From an uncultured Lachnospiraceae bacterium (GTDB taxonomy: Bacteria; Bacillota; Clostridia; Lachnospirales; Lachnospiraceae): 30,196 nt of DNA. The stretch spans positions 1 through 30,196 of the forward strand of contig CAJTLB010000027.1 of NCBI GenBank assembly GCA_910577045.1. The letters are read 5' to 3'. Both the position numbers and the translations under genes were made by a program. The notes beneath the pieces were generated by a model, which made no database searches, was not told the DNA's origin, and saw nothing but the letters and a program-made list of their open reading frames with translations. Positions 1-8,069 of this stretch are shown here, piece by piece. Numbering within the stretch: position 1 is the stretch's first letter; each line of letters begins with the position of its first letter.

Positions 1-9
1 AAAGAAAAA

Positions 10-82
10 TGGCTCTGGGTTATAAATCTCAGAGCCACTTTGTCTACAGTCTGAGACAGCCCATTTTGTGGGCTGTTTTTTT
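10..82 (+). terminator. Tandem hairpins, terminator of an upstream gene
   Basis: The first hairpin pairs TGGCTCTG (10-17) with CAGAGCCA (30-37). The second pairs ACAGCCCA (56-63) with TGGGCTGT (69-76) and runs directly into seven T residues (76-82), the form of an intrinsic terminator. No gene lies upstream inside the window, so it most likely ends transcription from off-window. Confidence 0.85.
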
Positions 83-158
83 ACCTATTGCTGGATTATC
101 CTAGCTTTTTTAAAATACGTTAGATAGAAGCATGGTATGGATAGAATAAGAAAAAATA

Positions 159-186
159 TTGTACTTTTGTAATCTTTTGTTATAAT
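159..186 (+). promoter_or_regulatory. Candidate sigma-A promoter of the moxR operon
   Basis: A consensus -10 TATAAT (181-186) is preceded after 16 bases by TTGTAC (159-164), which matches the -35 consensus at only three positions. A purine-rich ribosome site (agaaggggg, about 200-208) and the ATG at 219 follow. The -10 box is convincing, the -35 weak. Confidence 0.55.
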
Positions 187-218
187 ATAGGTAAGTAAAG
201 AGAAGGGGGCAAAGAGAT

Positions 219-1175
219 ATGACAATAGACCAGGCAAGGGAAAGGGCAGAAGAGATTCAGGAAAGTATTGGAAAAGTAATTGTCGGAAAAAAAACAGTAA
301 TAGAATTGCTTTTAACAGCAATTATTGCAGGTGGGCATGTGCTTTTAGAAGATGTGCCAGGGACGGGAAAAACAATGCTTGCTAAATCTTTGGCGCGTTC
401 TGTGGGAGTAAAGTTTTCTAGAATACAGTTTACGCCGGATTTGCTTCCTTCTGATATAACAGGTTTAAATTATTATAACCAGAAGGAAGGAGAGTTTGTA
501 TTTAGGGAAGGCCCTGTTTTTACAAATATACTCCTTGCAGATGAGATTAGCCGTGCTACGCCAAGGACACAATCTAGTTTATTAGAATGTATGGAAGAAA
601 AGCAAATTACTGTAGATGGAAAAACATATGTATTAGCTCCTCCTTTTTTTGTAGTGGCAACTCAGAACCCAATTGAAACAGCAGGGACATTTCCGCTGCC
701 AGAAGCACAGATGGATCGTTTCCTTATGCAGATTTCAATGGGGTTTCCCAGTGCAGAAGAAGAAATAAATATTATGGATCGGTTTATAAAGGATAATCCT
801 ATAGAAACAGTAAAACCAGTGATTTCAGGGGAAGGCCTTATAAAGTTAATGGAGTCATGCCGTGAAGTAGTGCTGCATCCTTCCTTAAAATCTTATATTG
901 TACAGATTATTGAGGCTACTAGGAATCCATCTAAAATTTCTATGGGAGTAAGCCCAAGGGGAACATTAGCATTAGTAAGGGCATTGCAGGCATATGCGCT
1001 GGTTCATGGGAGAAATTATGTAGTGCCAGAGGATATAAAGGAATTAGCAGTCCCTGTGCTGGCACATAGGATTGTGTTACAAGGGATTGGGCAGGATAGA
1101 GAAGCAGCGATTGATTGTATAGGAAGAATATTGTCCCAGATAGAGGTACCTTCTGAAGAGTGGAAGAAAGGATAA
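219..1175 (+). CDS. MoxR-family AAA+ ATPase
   Basis: This is a 318-residue AAA+ ATPase of the MoxR family, chaperone-like ATPases thought to assemble or activate partner proteins. Walker A is VPGTGKT at residues 46-52; the Walker B region reads LLADEISRA near residue 108; sensor 1 is ATQNP, followed by the family-typical GTFPLPEAQMDRF. The C-terminal third is the lid domain, with SPRGTLALVRA as a MoxR hallmark. Length is normal for the family. In many bacteria the next genes encode DUF58 and transglutaminase-like partners. Here the neighbour is a PARG-like protein starting 3 bases after the stop, so the two are probably translated together. The usual partners are not in this window. Family assignment is firm; the client is unknown. 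Confidence 0.93.
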   Translation: MTIDQARERAEEIQESIGKVIVGKKTVIELLLTAIIAGGHVLLEDVPGTGKTMLAKSLARSVGVKFSRIQFTPDLLPSDITGLNYYNQKEGEFVFREGPVFTNILLADEISRATPRTQSSLLECMEEKQITVDGKTYVLAPPFFVVATQNPIETAGTFPLPEAQMDRFLMQISMGFPSAEEEINIMDRFIKDNPIETVKPVISGEGLIKLMESCREVVLHPSLKSYIVQIIEATRNPSKISMGVSPRGTLALVRALQAYALVHGRNYVVPEDIKELAVPVLAHRIVLQGIGQDREAAIDCIGRILSQIEVPSEEWKKG

Positions 1176-1178
1176 GAA

Positions 1179-1991
1179 ATGGCATATATAAAGGCATATT
1201 GGAATGAAAAGGAAGAACGGGCGGAACAAGCAAAAAGACATACAGAAGAAATGGAAAAAGTATATGGAAAAGAAATTCAGGAATCGATAAAAAACACGGT
1301 TTTTTATTTGTTAGATTTTGAAAGTGAAAAATTCCAAAATGAAAAAGAAGTACCTTGCGGGAATTGTGAGATAAAAGTGGAAGCACAAGATAGCGTAACA
1401 GCGATTTTAAATTATGCAGGGAAAAACCGTACAGCAGTTTTAAATTTTGCTTCTTATAAAAATCCAGGCGGCATGTTTATAAATGGCAGTAAAGCGCAAG
1501 AGGAATGTTTATGCCATGAATCTTTTTTATATAATGTATTATCTCAGTTTGTGCCACAATTTTATAGCTGGAATAACAAAAATAAAAATAGAGCATTATA
1601 TTTAAACAGAGGGGTGTATTCACCAGATATTGTATTTTGTAGAGAGGGAAAAAGTGTATTGTGTGATGTCATTACCTGTGCTGCACCAAATAAGTCAGCA
1701 GCAAAAAGGTACCAGCATGTATCAGACAAGGAAAATACAAGTGTATTGCGGTCAAGGATTCAGTTTGTATTGGATATTGCTAGGGACAACCAGGTGAAAA
1801 CATTGATTTTAGGTGCATATGGATGCGGGGTATTTGGGCAGGATGCAAAAGAAGTCGCAAGTATTTTTAAGGAATTTTTAGCTACAACATACCATTGCTT
1901 TGCATGTGTTGTATTTGCTGTCCCAAAAGGAAAAGATAAGAATTTAGAAGCATTTGAACAGGTTTTTAAAAAATCTGGGAATGGAGTATGA
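1179..1991 (+). CDS. TIGR02452-family protein, microbial-type PARG-like
   Basis: This 270-residue cytoplasmic protein matches the TIGR02452/microbial PARG group, macrodomain-fold enzymes related to bacterial poly(ADP-ribose) glycohydrolases. The PARG signature (glycines, 6-8 residues, QEE) is visible as PGGMFINGSKAQEE, with GG at 97-98 and QEE at 107-109. NRGVYSPDIVFCREG, ITCAAPN and the C-terminal LILGAYGCGVFGQDA are further family blocks. The first 50 residues are a charged helical extension. It would hydrolyse ADP-ribose chains or a related ADP-ribose conjugate; its substrate cannot be told from sequence. The start lies 3 bases after the moxR stop, with an AAAGGAT ribosome site inside the moxR end, so coupling is likely. 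Confidence 0.87.
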   Translation: MAYIKAYWNEKEERAEQAKRHTEEMEKVYGKEIQESIKNTVFYLLDFESEKFQNEKEVPCGNCEIKVEAQDSVTAILNYAGKNRTAVLNFASYKNPGGMFINGSKAQEECLCHESFLYNVLSQFVPQFYSWNNKNKNRALYLNRGVYSPDIVFCREGKSVLCDVITCAAPNKSAAKRYQHVSDKENTSVLRSRIQFVLDIARDNQVKTLILGAYGCGVFGQDAKEVASIFKEFLATTYHCFACVVFAVPKGKDKNLEAFEQVFKKSGNGV

Positions 1992-2027
1992 AAAAGGTAT
2001 ATTTCAGGGTTTTTCAACAATTAATAG

Positions 2028-2176
2028 CAAGGATTCCTTTTTCTCTTAGGTAGGGGAGGAATTGCTCAAAACAAGTGTAACGGCAGTAGTGGGCGGAGCG
2101 AAAGTGGTATCCCCTGCTGCCATGAGGCAATCCACGTAATTGTCTTGCTTCTAACTACCACGAGTGGATTGAAATA
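2028..2176 (+). other. Possible decayed C-terminal tail of a TnpB ORF overlapping the RNA element
   Basis: Between a TAG at 2025 and a TAA at 2174 one plus-strand frame stays open across both hairpins and encodes about 48 residues (…GRGGIAQNKCNGSS…). TnpB genes often run into their own right-end guide RNA, so this could be the last coding remnant of a lost TnpB. No start codon, zinc ribbon or RuvC motif is present, so it is not called as a gene. Low confidence. Confidence 0.2.
2082..2175 (+). ncRNA. Two-hairpin structured RNA with loop-loop pairing, omega-RNA-like
   Basis: Hairpin 1 pairs GGCAGTAG (2082-2089) with CTGCTGCC (2114-2121), with two more G-C pairs inside after one mismatch. Hairpin 2 pairs CAATCCAC (2128-2135) with GTGGATTG (2164-2171), a perfect 8-bp stem with a 28-base loop. 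GTGGTA in loop 1 (2104-2109) is the exact complement of TACCAC in loop 2 (2156-2161), so a pseudoknot can form. The element ends in GTGGATTGAAAT. Compact stems, a pseudoknot and a repeat-like 3' end are typical of TnpB right-end (omega) RNAs, but no tnpB lies beside it. The structure is read from sequence; the omega-RNA identity is inference. Transcription is not shown. Confidence 0.5.
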
Positions 2177-2220
2177 ATGTACAAAATGTAATATATGTAT
2201 AAAATAGTTAGATAATGGTG

Positions 2221-2247
2221 GGGCAGGTGATTTATACTTGCCCTTTT
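2221..2247 (+). terminator. Rho-independent terminator
   Basis: GGGCAGGT (2221-2228) pairs with ACTTGCCC (2236-2243) around a 7-base loop, followed by TTTT and a T-rich tail. It would end transcripts from the moxR operon and from the RNA element. From here to 2358 the sequence holds only a weak possible -10 (TATAAG, 2313-2318) for the next gene. Confidence 0.8.
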
Positions 2248-2358
2248 CTGTATGTTGTGCTAAAATATTAAAGATGTCAAGACAATTTTATGTTCTTTGC
2301 ACATTTTAGCTATAAGAAAAGACTTTAGGAAGAAACAAAGAGAAATGGAGGGAGAAGG

Positions 2359-3105
2359 ATGCGGGCATATGGAATGACAGATATAGGACAAAACCGTGTA
2401 GTAAACCAGGACTATATTTATTGCTCTCAGAACCCGGTAGGCAATCTTCCAAATTTATTTATTGTTGCAGACGGGATGGGAGGGCATAAGGCAGGTGATT
2501 TCGCATCATCTTGTGCAGTAGAGGTGTTTTTGCAGGCAGTGAGGCTTAAGAAAGGTGGTAGCCCCATTAGCATTATCGGAGATGCCATTCAGAAGGTAAA
2601 TTATGAAGTATATGTAAAGTCAAAAAGTTCTCCAGAATATGAAGGGATGGGCACTACCCTTGTAGCCGCAGTGATTATGGATAGGTCACTTTATGTGGCA
2701 AATGTTGGAGATAGCAGGCTTTATGTAATAGGAGATACTATGCGTCAGATTACAAGGGATCATTCTCTTGTAGAAGAAATGGTATCAATGGGGGAAATTG
2801 ATAAGAAAGATGCAAAAAACCATGAAAAAAAGAATATTATTACTCGTGCAGTCGGGGTGACAAGTAAGGTAATGGCAGATTTCTTTGAAGTAGAGTTGGT
2901 GGAAAAAGAGATAGTATTGTTATGTTCTGATGGGCTTACGAATATGATAGAGGAAGCAGATATATTCCATATAGTAAACCAAGAACAAGAAACCACAGAA
3001 GGAAAAGTTCTTCGATTGATAGAACTGGCGAATAGAAACGGCGGAAGGGATAATATTTCTGTAATTATTATTGAGCCGGATAAATTTGAGGTGCAGGTAT
3101 GTTAA
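2359..3105 (+). CDS. prpC: PP2C-type serine/threonine protein phosphatase (PrpC/Stp)
   Basis: This 248-residue Mn/Mg-dependent phosphatase reverses phosphorylation by the PASTA kinase encoded next to it. PP2C motifs occur in order: GQNRVVNQD near the start, VADGMGGHKAGD (metal-binding DGMGG), GTTLVAA, VANVGDSRLYV, CSDGLTNM, and GGRDNISVIII near the C-terminus, which supplies the last metal-binding Asp. There is no signal peptide or membrane segment, so it is cytoplasmic. The ATG at 2359 follows an AGGGAGAAGG ribosome site. The gene overlaps the kinase gene by 7 bases, the usual coupled pair in Firmicutes, and sits directly upstream of rsgA. Confidence 0.96.
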   Translation: MRAYGMTDIGQNRVVNQDYIYCSQNPVGNLPNLFIVADGMGGHKAGDFASSCAVEVFLQAVRLKKGGSPISIIGDAIQKVNYEVYVKSKSSPEYEGMGTTLVAAVIMDRSLYVANVGDSRLYVIGDTMRQITRDHSLVEEMVSMGEIDKKDAKNHEKKNIITRAVGVTSKVMADFFEVELVEKEIVLLCSDGLTNMIEEADIFHIVNQEQETTEGKVLRLIELANRNGGRDNISVIIIEPDKFEVQVC

Positions 3106-5237
3106 ATAGCGGAACATTTTTAAGTGATAGATATGAGATACTAGGAAAAGTAGGTTCTGGCGGCATGTCAGATGTGTACAAGGCGAAGTGCCATAAATTA
3201 AACCGTTTTGTTGCAATTAAGGTATTAAAAGCAGAATATAGTGAGGATAAGAATTTTGTAACAAAATTTCGGGCTGAAGCACAAGCAGCTGCAGGGCTTA
3301 GCCATCCAAATATTGTAAATATCTATGATGTTGGAGAGGATAATGGGCTTTACTATATTGTAATGGAGCTGGTAGAAGGCATTACCTTAAAGACATATAT
3401 AGAGAAAAAAGGAAGGTTGGATGTAAAAGAGGCAGTTAGTATTGCAATTCAAGTAGCACAAGGGATTCAGACTGCACATAGCCACCATATTATCCATCGG
3501 GATATAAAACCACAGAATATTATTATTTCTAGAGAGGGAAAAGTAAAGGTAACAGATTTTGGCATTGCAAGGGCTTCTTCAGCCCAAACAATTAATTCCA
3601 ATGCAATGGGTTCTGTACATTATATTTCACCAGAACAAGCCAGAGGAAGTTATAGTGATGAACGGAGCGATCTGTATTCTTTAGGAATTTCTCTTTATGA
3701 GATGATAACAGGGAATGTCCCTTTTGAGGGGGATACTACTGTGGCAGTTGCTTTACAGCATATCCAGGGGGAAATCCCATCTCCAAGGGATGTAGTCCCA
3801 GACTTGCCTGTCAGCGTAGAAAAGATTATTTATAAATGTACACAAAAGAAACCAGAACGCAGGTATACAAAAGCAGCAGATTTAATTACAGATTTAAAAC
3901 GTTCTTTAGTGACACCAGACGAAGATTTTGTAGAATTAACAGTTTCCAATGCGTCAGCTCCAACTGTTTCTTTATCACAGGAAGAGGTGACATATATTAA
4001 CCAAACAAGTAGGCCAGAAAAGGAAAAGCAACTTCCTAAAAAGCAATATGATAAAAAGTATTATGAAGAAGAGGAAGAGGTAGAAGAACGTATTAATCCA
4101 AAGGTAGAACGTTTAATGACAGTTTTAACAGTAGTAGCGGCTGTGTTAATTGTGTGTTTATTGGTTTTTATTGTGGTAAAGCTAATGCCAAAGTCTATAC
4201 CAGAAAATAATCCAACCAATCCATCGGTTACAGAATCCATTACAACAGAAACACAAGAGCCTGTTACAAAAAATGATGTAAACCAAGTGAAAATGCCATC
4301 TATTGTGAATATTAGTGAAAATGATGCATTGATTGCTTTAAATCAGTCAAACCTTGGAATAGGGGAACGTTCTTACGAAACTTCTAATGAGATTAAGAAG
4401 GGGAATATTATCCGCGCTGAATATGAAGCAGGAACCATGATTCCTAGAAATACATCGGTAAAAGTAGTGATTAGCTCTGGGCCAGAAAAGTTTGAAATGC
4501 CAGATATAGCAAAGGGGACAGAGCAGAATGCCGCTGAAGTTTTAAGGGATTATGAGTTAAATTATACGACAGAATATGTATTTAGTGATGAAATTGAACA
4601 AGGTAAAATTGTAAAAACTTCTCCAGAGGCAGGGACTATGGTGTCACAAGGGGATAAAGTAGTATTGTATATAAGCCAAGGGCCAGAATTTAAAGATGTA
4701 GTAGTCCCAAGTTTTACAGGTAAGCCTGTGGAGGAAGCAAAGTCAGAGATAGAAAGAAGTTCTTTAATTGTAGGAGAGATTAGTGAAGATAATACAGGAG
4801 AATACCAAATAGGTACAGTGGTAAGCCAAAGTGTGGAAAGTGGGCAGACAGTAAAAGAAGGGACAAAAATCGACTTAGTAGTTGCAGTTGCCCCGCCTGT
4901 ATTGTATGGAAATGTTACAATAACCAGGAACCAGGTAAGTAATTATATTACAAATGATGGATACAGCTTTGCAAGGACTAATGTGCCAGGGCCTGCTTCT
5001 GCAAATGTACAACGATATGCAGAAGCCGTAATGAAATTGGAACTTGTGCAGACAACAGAGGATGGAAGGACTATTTCTAGGGTAATTGATAGTGTAACAG
5101 TTACTCCGTCTAGTTTTCCGTATACCATATCTAATATAGAAGGAGAGCCCGGGCTTTATGAAGGGAATGTGGCAGTTACCCTATCCTTTGGAGGAAATGA
5201 TTATCCTTGTGGCAGTTGTTTGGTAGATTTTCATTAA
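3099..5237 (+). CDS. prkC: PASTA-domain serine/threonine protein kinase (PrkC/Stk)
   Basis: This 712-residue membrane kinase senses muropeptides or lipid II outside the cell and phosphorylates cytoplasmic targets. The kinase domain covers about residues 10-270: glycine loop GKVGSGGMSDVY, catalytic Lys41 in VAIK, HRDIKPQN at 133-140 with Asp135, DFG at 153-155. An acidic juxtamembrane linker (EEEEEVEE near 323-330) precedes one transmembrane helix at about 340-361. Outside are three PASTA repeats at about 398-464, 466-533 and 536-604, then a C-terminal domain of about 100 residues. Family members commonly carry three or more PASTA repeats, so the protein looks intact. It overlaps prpC by 7 bases and is followed after 15 bases by rsgA. 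Confidence 0.97.
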   Translation: MLNSGTFLSDRYEILGKVGSGGMSDVYKAKCHKLNRFVAIKVLKAEYSEDKNFVTKFRAEAQAAAGLSHPNIVNIYDVGEDNGLYYIVMELVEGITLKTYIEKKGRLDVKEAVSIAIQVAQGIQTAHSHHIIHRDIKPQNIIISREGKVKVTDFGIARASSAQTINSNAMGSVHYISPEQARGSYSDERSDLYSLGISLYEMITGNVPFEGDTTVAVALQHIQGEIPSPRDVVPDLPVSVEKIIYKCTQKKPERRYTKAADLITDLKRSLVTPDEDFVELTVSNASAPTVSLSQEEVTYINQTSRPEKEKQLPKKQYDKKYYEEEEEVEERINPKVERLMTVLTVVAAVLIVCLLVFIVVKLMPKSIPENNPTNPSVTESITTETQEPVTKNDVNQVKMPSIVNISENDALIALNQSNLGIGERSYETSNEIKKGNIIRAEYEAGTMIPRNTSVKVVISSGPEKFEMPDIAKGTEQNAAEVLRDYELNYTTEYVFSDEIEQGKIVKTSPEAGTMVSQGDKVVLYISQGPEFKDVVVPSFTGKPVEEAKSEIERSSLIVGEISEDNTGEYQIGTVVSQSVESGQTVKEGTKIDLVVAVAPPVLYGNVTITRNQVSNYITNDGYSFARTNVPGPASANVQRYAEAVMKLELVQTTEDGRTISRVIDSVTVTPSSFPYTISNIEGEPGLYEGNVAVTLSFGGNDYPCGSCLVDFH

Positions 5238-5252
5238 AGGATGAAATAAAAA

Positions 5253-6131
5253 ATGAAGGGTAAAATTATAAAGGGTGTTGCTGGATTTTATTATGTTTAT
5301 GCAGAAGGGCTGGGAGTATACGAGTGTAAGGCAAAGGGGATTTTCCGTCATCAGAATAAAAAACCTTTGGTGGGCGACAATGTTGAATTTGATATTTTAG
5401 ACAATAAGGAAAAGCTTGGCAATGTTTCCAAGCTTTTCCCAAGAAAGAACGAACTAATACGCCCTGCGGTAGCTAATATTGACCAAGCCCTAATTTTATT
5501 TGCAGCAATGGATCCAGAACCAAATTTCAAGCTTCTTGACAGGTTTTTAATTACAATGGAGAAACAGCAGGTAAATACTATTATTTGTTTTAATAAAACA
5601 GATTTACTGGAAGAAGAGCAATTAGAACAGTTGAGGCGTGCTTATGTTATCTGCGATTATCCGATTTTGCATATTAGTATTAAAACAGGGGAGGGGCTTC
5701 TTGAAATTGATAAGCTGCTTCAGGGGAAAACAACAGTCCTTGCAGGGCCATCTGGTGTTGGGAAATCTTCTTTATTAAATATGTTAAAACCAGATGCAAA
5801 TATGGAAACAGGCTGTATTAGTGAAAAAAATAGAAGAGGGAAACATACCACACGCCACAGTGAGTTGTTTCATTTAAAAGAAAACACTTATATTATGGAT
5901 ACCCCAGGTTTTACTTCTCTTTATGTGGATGAATTTGATAAAAGTGATTTAAAGGATTATTTTATAGAATTTAGGGAATATCAGGACAGATGCCGTTTTA
6001 AGGACTGTGTGCATATTAATGAGCCAGGTTGTATGGTAAAACAGGCATTTATAGAAGGGAAAATTAGTAAAATCCGTTATGAGGATTATATGGAAATTTA
6101 TAATGAGATAAAAGACAATAAAAAGTATTAG
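5253..6131 (+). CDS. rsgA: Ribosome small-subunit biogenesis GTPase RsgA
   Basis: This 292-residue circularly permuted GTPase checks late maturation of the 30S subunit. An OB-fold covers about residues 1-65. The permuted order of GTPase motifs is diagnostic: G4 NKTD at 114-117 comes before the P-loop GPSGVGKSS at 165-173, then G3 DTPG. The C-terminal zinc knuckle is seen as C-x4-C-x-H-x5-C (CRFKDCVHINEPGC). Length is typical. It lies in the prpC-prkC-rsgA-rpe-thiN series, a common order in Firmicutes. The coding sequence contains a perfect 12-bp inverted repeat at 5408-5439, listed separately. Confidence 0.97.
   Translation: MKGKIIKGVAGFYYVYAEGLGVYECKAKGIFRHQNKKPLVGDNVEFDILDNKEKLGNVSKLFPRKNELIRPAVANIDQALILFAAMDPEPNFKLLDRFLITMEKQQVNTIICFNKTDLLEEEQLEQLRRAYVICDYPILHISIKTGEGLLEIDKLLQGKTTVLAGPSGVGKSSLLNMLKPDANMETGCISEKNRRGKHTTRHSELFHLKENTYIMDTPGFTSLYVDEFDKSDLKDYFIEFREYQDRCRFKDCVHINEPGCMVKQAFIEGKISKIRYEDYMEIYNEIKDNKKY
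5408..5439 (+). repeat. Perfect 12-bp inverted repeat inside rsgA
   Basis: GGAAAAGCTTGG (5408-5419) and CCAAGCTTTTCC (5428-5439) are exact reverse complements around an 8-base spacer. The arms fall in codons of the OB-fold region (about residues 52-62). In RNA this would be a strong hairpin within the coding sequence; there is no T run, so it is not a terminator. Confidence 0.7.
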
Positions 6132-6168
6132 GGCAATCTAAGGAAATAGGGAAGGAGGCATGAAAAAA

Positions 6169-6837
6169 ATGATAAAACTTGCACCATCGATTCTGGCGGC
6201 AGATTTTTCTAAGCTAGGAGAGGAGATAAAGACGGTCTCTGATGCAGGGGCGGATTATATCCATATTGACGTAATGGATGGCATGTTTGTACCAAGTATT
6301 TCCTTTGGTATCCCAGTGGTTGCATCAATCCGTAAAGTAACAACGAAAGTATTTGATGTACATTTAATGGTACAAGAGCCAAGCCGCTATATTGAGGATT
6401 TTGTAAAAGCAGGGGCTGATATTATAACAGTACATGCAGAGGCTTGCCTACATTTAGATAGTACCTTAATGAAAATTAAATCATATGGAAAAAAAGCAGG
6501 GATTGTGTTAAACCCAGGAACTCCATTGACGATTTTGGAATATGAATTAGAAAAAGCAGATATGGTACTTTTAATGACTGTAAACCCAGGGTTTGGCGGA
6601 CAGAGCTATATTCCCCAAATGACAAAGAAGATAAGGGAACTCCGAAAGATGGTTGAAGGACGGGGATTAAAGATTGACATTGAAGTGGATGGGGGCATTA
6701 CTATTTCTAATGCAAGGGAAGTATTAGATGCGGGGGCGAATGTCCTAGTGGCAGGTTCTAGTGTTTTTACTGGGAACCCATCACAAAATGTAGAGTCATT
6801 TTTAAAAATTTTTGAGGAATATAATTATGATAAATAA
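6169..6837 (+). CDS. rpe: Ribulose-phosphate 3-epimerase
   Basis: The enzyme interconverts D-ribulose 5-phosphate and D-xylulose 5-phosphate in the pentose phosphate pathway. It is a TIM barrel with all family blocks: LAPSILAADFSKLG at the start, HIDVMDGMFVP, FDVHLMV, TVHAEA, LMTVNPGFGGQ, and EVDGGI near the end with the catalytic Asp. An upstream ATG at 6160 is in frame but sits 1 base after the GGAGG at 6154-6158; the ATG at 6169, spaced 10 bases, gives the usual family start (MIKLAPSILA) and is preferred. The 222-residue length is normal. The stop codon overlaps the start region of thiN. Confidence 0.96.
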   Translation: MIKLAPSILAADFSKLGEEIKTVSDAGADYIHIDVMDGMFVPSISFGIPVVASIRKVTTKVFDVHLMVQEPSRYIEDFVKAGADIITVHAEACLHLDSTLMKIKSYGKKAGIVLNPGTPLTILEYELEKADMVLLMTVNPGFGGQSYIPQMTKKIRELRKMVEGRGLKIDIEVDGGITISNAREVLDAGANVLVAGSSVFTGNPSQNVESFLKIFEEYNYDK

Positions 6838-7519
6838 AAAAGAAATACACACATTAATCGTATTAGGGGGCAGAATGGAGAAAGATTTTGCCCTTTCTTT
6901 TATTCTTAGTGGCCGCTGGGATAAAATTATTGCTGTGGATGGCGGGCTTCATATTTTACATAAGCTTAAAGTAACACCTACAGATATTGTAGGAGATTTT
7001 GATACAGTAGATCCAGAATTATTAATGCAGTATAAGGGGCAGGAAGGAATCAGGATACGTAGGTTCCAGCCACAAAAAGATGATACAGATAGTGAAATAG
7101 CAGTCCGTATGGCAATAGAATATGGAAGTAACCAAATTGATATTATAGGAGGGAGTGGGAATAGGCTAGATCATACTATAGGGAATATACGTTTACTGGG
7201 GCAAATTTATCAGGCAAAAGACAATCTTGGTAAAAGAGAAGGGTTTTTGTATGACAAAAATAACCGGGTACGTTTAGTGGAAAAGGAATGTGTGATTCGA
7301 AAAGAGGAGGAATATGGAGAATATGTTTCTTTGTTTCCTTTTACGCAGACTGTAACAGGAATTACATTAGATGGTTTCCAGTACCCATTAACAAATGCTA
7401 CTATGGATATATTTACCGCACCAACATTAGGGATAAGTAATGAAATTATAAAGAAAGAAGGAAAAATTACCTGTAGGGAAGGGGTATTGTTGGTAATTGA
7501 ATCCATGGATAAGGCCTAA
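6827..7519 (+). CDS. thiN: Thiamine pyrophosphokinase
   Basis: It transfers pyrophosphate from ATP to thiamine, giving the cofactor thiamine diphosphate in one step. Family motifs: AVDGGLHIL, the DIVGDFDTV block, the DDTDSEIA block, and GGSGNRLDHTIGN, which carry the metal and thiamine ligands. An in-frame TTG at 6812 exists, but the ATG at 6827 has GAGGA (6814-6818) spaced 8 bases upstream and is chosen, giving 230 residues. It starts inside the last codons of rpe (overlap of 11 bases), which implies translational coupling. It is the last gene of the operon with rsgA and rpe. Confidence 0.94.
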   Translation: MINKKEIHTLIVLGGRMEKDFALSFILSGRWDKIIAVDGGLHILHKLKVTPTDIVGDFDTVDPELLMQYKGQEGIRIRRFQPQKDDTDSEIAVRMAIEYGSNQIDIIGGSGNRLDHTIGNIRLLGQIYQAKDNLGKREGFLYDKNNRVRLVEKECVIRKEEEYGEYVSLFPFTQTVTGITLDGFQYPLTNATMDIFTAPTLGISNEIIKKEGKITCREGVLLVIESMDKA

Positions 7520-7564
7520 AAAGTTTTAGGAAACTTACATTATAAAATAAAAGGAGGATGGGAT

Positions 7565-8053
7565 ATGGGAATGATAGGGTATTATTTTAGGGCAAATGAA
7601 GAGATGCTTAACAAGATTAAAAAAGGGGATACAGCTTCAGTTGTATTTGATAAAAAGTACCAAGATAATATATTAGATATAGATAAAACATGGCATGCGA
7701 TTCATTTTGTTTTAAATGGCAATGCTTATAAAGGAAAGAAAGGCAATATATGTGGCAAACTTGTATTTGGGGATAAACCAGTAAATAAAGATGATTTAGG
7801 ATATGGTCCAGCGACTTTGTTGGAAAAAGAAGTGGTAGTACAGTTGGCAGAGGAATTAGAAAAATGGGATGAAAAAACATTCCAAGAAAATTTTCATATA
7901 AAAGATATGATAGAAGAACAGGTTTACCCAGTTATGCCAGAGGAAGATGAACAGGAATTTTTCCAGTATGTTTGGGCATATTTTGCAGAATTGAAGGAGT
8001 TTTTTAAAAAAGCCGCAAAAGAGGGGCAATATGTAATAAATTTTATTTTTTAG
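7565..8053 (+). CDS. DUF1877 (YfbM-like) protein
   Basis: This 162-residue soluble protein carries the features of DUF1877: MGMIGYYFR at the N-terminus, DIDKTWHAIHFVL in the middle, and YVWAYFAELKEFFKKAAK followed by a hydrophobic FIF tail. The family's function is unknown. A clear AAGGAGG (7551-7557) lies 7 bases before the ATG. It is 45 bases after thiN and 16 bases before pepF, so it may belong to either transcript. There are no catalytic motifs, signal peptide or membrane segments. Confidence 0.82.
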   Translation: MGMIGYYFRANEEMLNKIKKGDTASVVFDKKYQDNILDIDKTWHAIHFVLNGNAYKGKKGNICGKLVFGDKPVNKDDLGYGPATLLEKEVVVQLAEELEKWDEKTFQENFHIKDMIEEQVYPVMPEEDEQEFFQYVWAYFAELKEFFKKAAKEGQYVINFIF

Positions 8054-8069
8054 GAGAGAGGAAAAGAAG

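Noticed and set aside
2150..2176. CRISPR repeat (tail GTGGATTGAAAT)
   Set aside because: Only one copy is present, with no second repeat, spacers, leader or cas genes. The upstream half pairs into a hairpin that is better explained as a structured RNA.
7514..7531. Terminator after thiN (CCTAAAA/TTTTAGG)
   Set aside because: The inverted repeat leaves only a 2-base loop and no T run follows, so it is not a credible terminator.
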